The notes beneath the pieces are model-generated. The model made no database searches. It saw only the letters and a program-made list of their open reading frames with translations, and was not told the origin of the DNA. The position numbers and the translations under genes were made by a program. From Haematococcus lacustris (lineage: Eukaryota; Chlorophyta; Chlorophyceae; Chlamydomonadales; Haematococcaceae), in assembly GCA_030144725.1 (NCBI GenBank), contig JASKMD010000006.1, positions 10,302,806 through 10,366,805 of the forward strand: DNA of 64,000 bases, given 5' to 3'. This document shows, in pieces, positions 56,143 to 64,000 of the stretch; the first letter of the stretch is position 1; each line of letters begins with the position of its first letter.

Positions 56143-56691
56143 CTGCATGGGGAACAACGCAGCACTAGATGCAAGCAAGGCGTAAAGCATGGAAAAGTCC
56201 ACCTGATGCCGATTCAAACCGCGTTGACGGTCACCTGGGCGCAGCTGGCGCACCGCTGTCATCAGTTACGAGACATGTCGAATCCTGCGAGGGACGGTAG
56301 CGTGTGCTGAAGACAAGGGCAGGCGCAAGAGGACATGAATTGAGCATCGCACCAGTGCAAGCTGCAGCGATGGCACACGAAGGCACACAAAGGCCCCGTA
56401 CACGTTTATTTCGCTGCTCGGCTGCACCGGGGCAGCGGGACCTTTCTTGGGTGGCATGTCGCGGGCGGTGTACCCGCTTTACCTTGCGCCGGGCTCTGCG
56501 TTCTTATCCCTGATGCATTGTATTGGGCGCGTGCGCCGGGCTAGCGAGCAATTGACTTGCATGAGACAAGTCGTGAAGTTCTCAGGGCACCCGGTTGACC
56601 ATGGAAAGCTAACTAGAAGCAAACAATACTGCACTCAAGCCCGGGTAGTAAAGGAGGCAGATGGGTGCGAGGAGTGGAGTTAGTCTTGGTG
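56143..56691. other. 5' flank of the CFAP70-like gene
   Basis: It should hold the first exon and promoter of the minus-strand gene. Candidate ATGs exist near 56262, but no frame joins cleanly in phase to the 56142 acceptor. Confidence 0.4.
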
Positions 56692-56698
56692 ATGCATG

Positions 56699-57821
56699 TC
56701 AGGCGTTCCCAACATGGGGTTGGTAATCTTCATGCAACTGCAACCCATCTACTCCATCATTTCATGTAACGTTTGCTGCGTCTGCTGCAATGCGATAACG
56801 CGCGTTTAATGTAAGACTGGAATTGCCATCGGAGTCATTCGATGCGGGCAGCCACATGTGACCCCGGATGTGTCCCAATCGCAGACCGTGGTTAACTACA
56901 CCGGTAAGCTACGTCCTTGGCTATCCGTTAGCGATGCACGACATATCGGTGGCGCACACCACCGAAGTCCGGCAAACATGGCTGCGCGAGCTTCCTGATG
57001 GTGCAGGCCGCAAGGCGAGGATGTGAAGAAACCCAAATTCGAGTGTGGCAGCGCTGTATCGCTATAATGGTGGGCGGCACAGTAGGGACTAGTCAACCCC
57101 TCCAGCTATGATCCGCTTTATGTTTTCAACCATTGAACAAACAGCCTGGCCTCACTCGAATTATTTGTAGCATACTCAATAACGCGTCCATGGCACTCAG
57201 CAACTCAATCATTGGGTCTGTAGGTGTCAAGATTGACCCCTTACAAGGTACACATGCTGATGGCTACAGGTGCATGAGGAGCCGACTGAGCTTGGCTGAC
57301 CACTCCGCCACATGGCCACCACCAACATAGCCTAACCCACCATCTCCCAACCTCGTCTACCCAGCCCAGCCCCCAGTAGCCCCTCCTCCCAGCAGCCCAG
57401 CCTGCCATCAGCCTCCTCCCTCCTACCTCTCCTTCTCCTCGCCTCCTCCCCCCTACCTCTCCTTCACCCATCTCCCCCCTACCTCTCCTTCACCCATCTC
57501 TGTATCCTTCACCCCCCATCACCCTGACCACCCTAACCATGAAGAAGAGATTAAGCAAGGCAAAGAGCGCCCAGCTCAATGCACTAAACAAGTCGCCAAG
57601 GGCTGGCAATCTGCATTGCCCTAACAACATCAAGGCTGCAGCTTGTACGGCAGGCACTGAGCACCGCTGAGAGCGAAATAGTTTTTGCTGTGTCTGCCAT
57701 CTCGTAGCTATGAGTCTCCTCTGTTCAAAGCACTGTTTACATATGTTTTTGACTGAGTGGTTGCGGAGATACGGGCTTCGTATCACAGGGGGGTGTTTTT
57801 CAGGTAGTTGGGAACGCCTGA
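56699..57821. mobile_element. 1.1-kb non-autonomous member of the TCAGGCG TIR family, 7-bp TSD
   Basis: TCAGGCGTTCCCAAC (56699-56713) is perfectly inverted at 57807-57821. ATGCATG flanks both sides (56692-56698 and 57822-57828). Relative to the 10.8-kb unit it is inserted in reverse: its left subterminal GGGGTTGGTAATC corresponds to the right end of that unit. No transposase ORF. Confidence 0.85.
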
Positions 57822-57879
57822 ATGCATGAGCTGGGTCAGGTGCCTTGCACTTAGAAGTGCTGGCTGAAGTTCACGAGTA

Positions 57880-58093
57880 GGGCACGCCCATAGAATTCTA
57901 GGTGGCTCGGAAACCTAGAAATTTTTCCTGATTCAGGCGCGACCGGCCAACCTAGAATTCTATTTCTAGGTTTCTAGGCTCAGGAAAAATTTCTAGGTTT
58001 CCAGCCGGCCAACCTAGAATTCTATTTCTAGGTTTCTAGGCTCAGGACAAATTTCTAGGTTTCCGAGCCACCTAGAATTCTATGGGCGTGCCC
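57880..58093. mobile_element. 214-bp MITE with long TIRs and TA target, internal 62-bp duplication
   Basis: GGGCACGCCCATAGAATTC at the left is inverted at the right; pairing continues for about 50 bp with one mismatch. TA flanks both ends. Two 62-bp units (57943-58004 and 58005-58066) starting CCGGCCAACCTAG repeat in tandem. TA flanks suggest a Tc1/mariner-like origin; no coding sequence. Confidence 0.8.
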
Positions 58094-58449
58094 TAGTGGT
58101 CAGCTTTCAACATGCCGATTTGTGCAAGGAGGTACTTTTCTGTGTGACTGGCGTGAGAGAGGAACGCACCTCCCACATAACCCTGCGCGTTTGATGCAAT
58201 GTCCAGTTATCACTGGCCCCACGACGGTCTTTCGACACCGCCTGCAGCAATGAAAGGCTCGCGGAGCAAGCCTGGCGGGCTGAATTTAGATTGTACTTCT
58301 GGCTCGATAGCAGGCGCAGCTCCATCACTGATGCCGCTACATACCACTAGAACAATCGATAATGAGCAGCTGAGGTGTGTCCGCGCTCGCTTGCGCCGGC
58401 ATGGACTCTGATGCAAGGATTAACGCGCCGCTTGCCAGTAGATGCGGAG
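58094..58449. other. Sequence between MITE and orphan TIR end
   Basis: No gene recognised. It may be the interior of the TIR-family member whose right end follows. Confidence 0.4.
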
Positions 58450-58548
58450 TAAATCGCAAGTGCCAATGCAACAAACGCTATCTCAATCGGTGCACTTTGT
58501 AGCGAGTAATTGCATGAAGATTACCAACCCCATATTGGGGACTCCTGA
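58450..58548. mobile_element. Orphan right end of the TCAGG TIR family
   Basis: It ends ATTGGGGACTCCTGA and shares TTGCATGAAGATTACCAACC with the terminus of the 56699 element, and about 70 percent of its last 95 bp with 17280-17374. No matching left end with a flanking CTCCAGC was found. Confidence 0.7.
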
Positions 58549-59568
58549 CTCCAGCTTCGCTCGTATGAACTACAAGGCCTCAGCGGAGCTGCTGCCCCAA
58601 CACATAGATAGGTTCTGGAAGTAGGCTCTGGGGCTCTGGAACTAGGAGGAGACCACAGCAGGAGCACAGTAGTGGCAGCTGCATCAACCCCTTGTTGATT
58701 AGGCTCCAAGTGGTGGGCTAAACCACCCCCATGCTGCCCCACTCCGTTGATACCCGGCTGACACCATGCAAATCAAAGCAACTCTCCAGCCTTGCGTCAC
58801 TGGGTAGGGAGCTCAACTGTGGACCCCCTGCCAAGTTTACATTGTTGAGAATTATCAAGAGGGGTTTTAGAAGCTGGCGTGTGCACATGCCTGCAGCATG
58901 TTGACATCCAAGTATCAGCCCTACAAACGGCAGGGGGGCCAGGCTGCCCGCTGTGCGTGTTGTGTGAAGTCTACGCCAACTGGCAGCACTGGCCGGGTGG
59001 AGATTGTGGAGGGGGCGGCTGTGTAGGATGAGAAAACTGGGCTCCATGCGTAAAGTGTACCGCAGTGTATCGCAGCGGAGAACTCTGCATCCTACGTTGT
59101 GGGTGCTGCAAAGCAGCACTTGAAAGGCCCATCGCGCAGAGTGGAACCGTTCGCGTGCCTGGCAGACTGCCGGTCATCGTGGGTGCCAGCAGCTCGGGCG
59201 CGCAGGCCCAAGCGCGACGCATAGATAAGCTGTTACGAGTTAAAATGACAACTCAACTCTCACCAGGCACGCCGCAAAGTCAAATGTCCCTTACGTGGTG
59301 GTTCAATGGGAGGGGTGACCATCTGCACCCTCTCACGTTGCTGCACCTCGTGCTAGGTTGATCCCCATTGGCACTCTCGTCGTTTGCAATGCGTGGATGG
59401 AGGGTGGCAGAAGCAGTGGCAGGGCTACATGAACGACCCTAGCGCGGTTACCATTACAAACAGGAAGAGGCGCAACTACACTAACTGTATCATGCAAGGC
59501 TATGAGCTGCTTTGATTCAGGGGGGAGGGGCTAGGTGTAGGACTAGGTTAGGGGCCAGGGGCAAGGGG
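58549..59568. other. No gene recognised
   Basis: Mixed short ORFs on both strands without recognisable motifs; the right part becomes G-rich just before the LINE. Confidence 0.5.
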
Positions 59569-59575
59569 CCAGGTG

Positions 59576-61720
59576 CAAGGTGTGCCTGCTCATATGCAAG
59601 CCGTCCCTCTTGGGAGAGGCAGACCTCACTCTGTCCCTGCCCCTGCCCCTGTCACAACACATGCACCTACCTATGAGCTGCCCCATTTTGACAACATCAC
59701 ATCCATTGTTCAAGCACAACTTCGTGAACTCAACAATGACACAGCACCTGGCCTGGATGGGGTCCCAGCCCCCTTCATCAAGCACGCCCGCACAGTTGAG
59801 GAGGGTGTTACCACATACTTGTTGCTCCCTCTGCTTGCCACATGGTTTCACAGCATGATGCGCACTGGGTGTATCCCAGCGGCTTGGAAGGTAGCTAGGA
59901 TCAGCCCCCTCTTCAAGGACACAGACCCCACAGACCCCAACAAGTACAGAATGCTTGCTGTGAGTAGTGTGTTGTACCGCCTGTATGCTAACGTCTTGCG
60001 GCACGTGCTGACTGCCTGGTGCATGACACACAAAGTGCTGCCAGCTGAGCAGTTTGGGTTCATCCCGGGACGCAGCACCATGCAACCCATGTTCATTCTG
60101 CGCCATCTTGTCCACGCTCAAAAGGCTAGCGCAGATGCCAAGCACCGCAAGCTTTACACTGCCTTCATTGACTTCAAACAGGCCTATGACCACATACCTC
60201 GACAACAATTGTGGGAGCACTTACGGGTTGGGGTCAAGCTGCCACAGCCCTTGCTTGCCTGCCTGGAGGGTCTGTATAGGGACGATAGCTATGTGCTGAT
60301 AGATGGCCCCCACCGCACCCCCCCAGTGATTCCGGACCAAGGTGTCAAGCAAGGCTGCCCCATCAGCCCACTCCTGTTTGCTCTCTATGTTCACGACATT
60401 AGTAAGGAGTTCCTGGGTCCTGTTGATGCTGTGAGGGTGCAAGGCACACCTGTCACCCACTTCATGTATGCTGATGACTTGACCCTGGTGAGCACCTCGC
60501 CCCACGGGCTGCAGCGGCTGGTCTGCCAGCTTCAAGGCTTTGCAGACAGGAAACACCTTACAGTCAATGTGGGCAAGTCAAAGGTGATGGTCTTCAATGG
60601 CAACTCACAAACTGCAGCACCTAGGATTGGGTACAAGCATGAGATCCTGCCTGTGGTGAGAGAGTTCAAGTACTTAGGCATGCACTTCAACCCCAGCGCC
60701 ACCCCTGCTTTTGCTGCCACTCATATGAGGGCTGGCATGTTCCTCGCCATGCGCCAGGCGTGCAAGCGTGCTAGAGAGTATGGGGTCCTGCATGATCCCT
60801 ATGCCCTGTGTCACCTCATTAGAGCGTTTGTGCTCCCCTTAGGGCTGTATGGCAGCCAGGTATGGGGCACTGCCTTCCTTGGGCACGGTATGCAGCTCTC
60901 TAACCCAGTGCAAACACGCATGCTCAGCTTTCTCAGGTTTGCTGCCAGGGTACGTAGCTCAGTGTCAGGGCTGATGGTGCTGCATGAGTTTGGGCAGCTG
61001 CCCCTCCAGCTTTACTGGTTTAGGGCTGCATGCAAGTTCTGGAACACTGCCAAACTATCCCACAGCGACCTGCTAATGAGGGTCATCAAGGCAGATGTGG
61101 AGTTAGGGAGGAGTTGCCAGGGCAGCTGGAGTGCTCAGTTCCAGCTGGCCGCCAGAGAGCTGATGGGGGGTGAGTTCACCTTGAGCCCGGACATGGTCCT
61201 AGGCACCAAGGCTATGGTAGTGAAGTGGCTCGAGAGGTGGGGGAGGCGTTGGGTTGGGTTTGAGGGAGACCCTAGATTGCCTGAGACGGTGCATCGGGAG
61301 AGATGTTCGTATGCTGCATGGTTCAAGCATGGGGACGGCATTGGCATCAATCACATGGCACCACACCTGCTTAACAGACAACTATCTACAGAAGCTCGCA
61401 CGAGCTTGACTAGGTTCAGGTTAGGCAACAGTGGTCTGGGGGTGGAGAAGGCTCGGTTTGAGGGGGTAACTTTCATTGATCGCACATGCACCAGATGCAC
61501 AGAGGGGGTAGTGGATGACGCCATGCATTTCATCTTTGAGTGCACTGCCACGAGTTCCATCAGGGAGCAGCCGGAGTTTGCCATGACTTTACAGAACAAT
61601 AATGAGAATTTGCATGACTTCATGTTGAGCCCATGTGCACCTTTGTTTGTGCACCTTGCTTTGAAGTGCGTTACAGAAAGTCCCGAACCCCTAGAGGGGG
61701 AGGGCGGCCTAGCAGCCTAA
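59576..61720 (+). CDS. LINE reverse transcriptase (5'-truncated, frame intact)
   Basis: About 714 codons are open from the insertion point to TAA. RT blocks are in order: NDTAPGLDGVPAPFIK, WKVARISPLFKD, GFIPGRSTMQP, AFIDFKQAYDHIP, QGCPISPLLF, MYADDLTL with the catalytic Asp pair, and LTVNVGKSKVMVFNG. A thumb and a long connection follow, then CTRCTEGV..HFIFEC, a CCHC-type zinc motif found at the C-terminus of many LINE RTs. In-frame ATGs near 59594 are incidental to truncation. No endonuclease is present, so it is unlikely to mobilise itself. Confidence 0.85.
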   Translation, partial: QGVPAHMQAVPLGRGRPHSVPAPAPVTTHAPTYELPHFDNITSIVQAQLRELNNDTAPGLDGVPAPFIKHARTVEEGVTTYLLLPLLATWFHSMMRTGCIPAAWKVARISPLFKDTDPTDPNKYRMLAVSSVLYRLYANVLRHVLTAWCMTHKVLPAEQFGFIPGRSTMQPMFILRHLVHAQKASADAKHRKLYTAFIDFKQAYDHIPRQQLWEHLRVGVKLPQPLLACLEGLYRDDSYVLIDGPHRTPPVIPDQGVKQGCPISPLLFALYVHDISKEFLGPVDAVRVQGTPVTHFMYADDLTLVSTSPHGLQRLVCQLQGFADRKHLTVNVGKSKVMVFNGNSQTAAPRIGYKHEILPVVREFKYLGMHFNPSATPAFAATHMRAGMFLAMRQACKRAREYGVLHDPYALCHLIRAFVLPLGLYGSQVWGTAFLGHGMQLSNPVQTRMLSFLRFAARVRSSVSGLMVLHEFGQLPLQLYWFRAACKFWNTAKLSHSDLLMRVIKADVELGRSCQGSWSAQFQLAARELMGGEFTLSPDMVLGTKAMVVKWLERWGRRWVGFEGDPRLPETVHRERCSYAAWFKHGDGIGINHMAPHLLNRQLSTEARTSLTRFRLGNSGLGVEKARFEGVTFIDRTCTRCTEGVVDDAMHFIFECTATSSIREQPEFAMTLQNNNENLHDFMLSPCAPLFVHLALKCVTESPEPLEGEGGLAA

Positions 61721-61756
61721 CGGCTGACGGCTTAAGCGGTGTAAGCCACATCATCA
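59576..61756 (+). mobile_element. 5'-truncated LINE, copy 2, with 7-bp target duplication
   Basis: CCAGGTG directly precedes the start (59569-59575) and directly follows the CACATCATCA tail (61757-61763), fixing both ends. The 2.2-kb insertion lacks the 5' part of a full LINE (no ORF1 or endonuclease). It is nearly identical to copy 1 over their shared length. Confidence 0.9.
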
Positions 61757-61763
61757 CCAGGTG

Positions 61764-62944
61764 GCGGGCTGGACAGATGACGACATAGACAGGCCCACTG
61801 TTCTCCTAATTGAGGTTCATGCGTCGCTTCTACATGGGCCCAGACGTACACAGGGGCGCTGGCTCTTGATTCAAGCCCTTGAGGTAGGATCAATGTCGCA
61901 GAGACTAGCACAACAGCATTTTGCTTCACGAGCCTGGCTATGAATGACACGATACGACATCGTTCCCTTGCAGTTGATGCAAACAGGCCCCAGATAAACA
62001 TCTTGATAAACGCTACAGCCATGATGCTCATTATGCTCGTTGCATTGAGTCATAGCCAGGTCAGGCCATGCGATGCAAACAAAGGGGTCGCAAGGTGCCC
62101 GCATGCTCTTACATTCCAGCTGCAGATCACCTAGACGGACCGTCTCCCTGCTGACACTCATTGCCCCTCATTTGCCATTGCAGCTCTACGTGAGACAGCC
62201 AGTCATCCCATATCTCAATGGGTGGGATACCAGCCACCAGGACTTGATCCCACTGCTGCAAGGTGCTTCCAAGGCCCAATGCACAAACGACAAAAGAAGA
62301 GGTGTTGTATTTGGGTCACTTGCTGCTGGCACGCTGCCGCACCCCCCCCTGCATCCTGTCCTTGCATGGCGCCAACCTGCTCCCCAAAGAATGATACACC
62401 CCACCATGCGCTGGTTCTCAGCTGCTCGATGCTGGCTGAAGCCGACATAGGGTGCACACTGCACAGCCAGTGCGCCCTGATTGCCTCAGTTGTCGTACAT
62501 TGTGTGGCGCACCTCCATACACGAGCCCACACCTTGTTCACACCTTGCCCACAGCCCTGGGCCCAATACTGAAATATGACAAAACTGTCTCAATTTGCAT
62601 ACATGGCCTGCTGGGCTTGCAGCAGAGCTGCCCATGGGTACCCAATGCATCAAACCCAGAACCAGCTGCAGCCGCCTCCTTTAGACCCACAGCTGTTGCT
62701 TTCTAGCCATCATCGAGGCTACTGCCTGTTTCTGGCTGCAATCATCCATACAAGTATGCTCAAGTGCTGGGCTGTGGCCTGCACAGCCTGCAGTGCCTAG
62801 CCATGGCCTGCACAGCCAGGTGGACGCTGCAGCCCTGCCCAGCCCTGCCCAGCCATTCCTCCCACCCTCCACCCGCCTGTGCCCATTCAGGGCCTGGTCC
62901 CTGATGCCAGCCTAGGCAGCCAGACAGTCAGTCCTGCCTCAGCT
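61764..62944. other. Intergenic, no gene recognised
   Basis: This lies between the LINE and the desaturase stop. Only short ORFs without motifs; it includes the 3' UTR of the desaturase on the minus strand. Confidence 0.5.
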
Positions 62945-63814
62945 TCAGGCCATCTTGGCCACGCAGGCCAGCTGGCGGTACACCTTGGCCGTGGCCTCCC
63001 AAATACTGCAGCTCTCGTAGGGCAGGTTGTGGCGGGCGCAGAACTCCATGATGTCGCGCCGCACCCGGCTGAAGCTGTGGCGGGGCATGGTGGGGAACAG
63101 GTGGTGCCTGCAGGGTCGGACCGGGCCAGAGCAGGCTGGGCAGGCGTGGTCAGGCGCAGTGAAGCAGGGCCGGGCTGAGCCAGCTGTGTGCCTAGGCAAG
63201 GCTGTGGGCTGAGCACGCTGGAAACCCATGCCTGGTAGGTCCAGCAGGTGAAAGCTGGCTGGTTTTGCAGGTGGCAACTGGGGCCCAGGAAGGCCGTGAC
63301 TAGCAGTGCTGAGACATGCGCCTTGCACCAGGGCAAGGCAGGCTGCTGTACAACAGTTCAGGGCATCCTGCCTATCCCACTATTGACCTACCAATGCAGC
63401 TGGTTATGCATGGCTGGCTGCATGGCCTTCCAGACATGTAATGCTGCAGCATTGACCCCTGTGCCTGCCCCGCCACCCTCACTGGCCCACAGCTGTTCAC
63501 CTCAGCCCTGTCCTCCGGCAGCGGTGCCGCATGCAGCCACTCACTCGATCTGGTAGTTGAGGCCGCCCATGAGCCAGTCCGCCAGCAGCCCAGGGTTGAT
63601 GTTGCGCGTGGACACCATCTGGCTGGTCACAAAGTCCTTGTCGTCAGTGTAGATCTCCATGGCATTGTGGCTCTGGATGAACACAAAGGACGTGCCGAAC
63701 CCGGCTGCACAGTGCGCGATGAGCCAGTAGACCAAACCCTGGCGCAGGCCCAGGCAGTAGAAGATGGAGACGTTGATGATGGCGTGGTGCACCAGCATGG
63801 TCCCGATCTCCCAC
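62945..63814 (-). CDS. Front-end fatty-acid desaturase, C-terminal exons, partial
   Basis: Two exons join in phase: 63814-63545 (WEIGTMLVHHAIINV..IQSHNAMEIYTDDKDFVTSQ..GGLNYQIE) and 63107-62945 (HHLFPTMPRHSF.. to VAKMA and TGA). The junction creates the third histidine box QIEHHLFP, in which Gln replaces the first His, the hallmark of front-end (cytochrome-b5-fusion) desaturases. Such enzymes introduce double bases' equivalents, that is double bonds, between an existing double bond and the carboxyl end of acyl chains at the ER or plastid envelope. The HN of SHNAME fits the conserved region before it. The cytochrome b5 domain and first two His boxes lie beyond the window, so regiospecificity (delta-4, -5, -6 or a sphingolipid delta-8) cannot be told. 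Confidence 0.85.
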
Positions 63815-64000
63815 CTGCATTGCCCATCAGCAGGACCACAGGAGGGTAAGGTGGCCTAGTTATCAGCAACAGTGCACAGAGGCTGACCTGCATCAAATGC
63901 TGTGTTGCCGGCAGGGAGCAGGCAAGAGGGAAAGTGGCCATGTTGTGCACATGTGTTGGTGCTGCAGAGCAGTGTGACCCAAGTGCTGAGGGTGCACCTA

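Overview
The window looks like nuclear DNA of a flagellated volvocalean green alga. It is GC-rich, has many introns with GT-AG boundaries, and its exons carry long Ala/Gln/Ser/Pro low-complexity tracts. It encodes two PAS-domain guanylate cyclases, a CFAP70-type ciliary protein and a front-end fatty-acid desaturase. A Haematococcus-like alga would fit, but the genus is a guess. One 500-N assembly gap lies at 7027-7526.

Layout. (1) 1-4571, minus strand: 5' part of a gene for a secreted or receptor-type protein with a family-1 solute-binding-like domain; one intron holds 1.3 kb of pure AGGGC repeats. (2) 4572-17374: mobile DNA. A 0.88-kb TIR element (5350-6228) is followed by a 10.8-kb unit (6539-17374) with perfect 17-bp inverted termini and a 7-bp target duplication. 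That unit contains a Ty3-type polyprotein carrying a DNMT3-like cytosine-5 methyltransferase domain, an integrase that has lost most of its catalytic core, and a PHD finger. (3) 17410-19113: 5'-truncated LINE. (4) 19.1-45.2 kb: two guanylate cyclase genes arranged head to head as an imperfect inverted duplication. Gene A is on the minus strand (19819-31891) and gene B on the plus strand (about 33838-44394). Near-identical blocks, introns and intronic CCTGA satellites included, alternate with large exons that no longer align. (5) 45726-56142, minus strand: CFAP70-like gene with tetratricopeptide exons, an AGGC satellite intron and short interstitial telomere-like repeats. (6) 56.7-61.8 kb: a second, 1.1-kb copy of the TIR family, a TA-flanked MITE, an orphan TIR end and a second LINE copy with a clear 7-bp target duplication. 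(7) 62945 to the right edge, minus strand: C-terminal exons of a desaturase.

The host genes serve signalling (two cyclases, a possible receptor), cilia (CFAP70) and lipid desaturation; nothing suggests they are co-regulated. The most unusual items are the retroelement with its own DNA methyltransferase and PHD finger inside DNA-transposon-like termini, the mosaic inverted cyclase pair, and four intronic CCTG-core satellites that all show the C-rich strand as the sense strand. Exon boundaries were read by eye from splice consensus and reading phase; the 5' ends of gene B and CFAP70 are uncertain.
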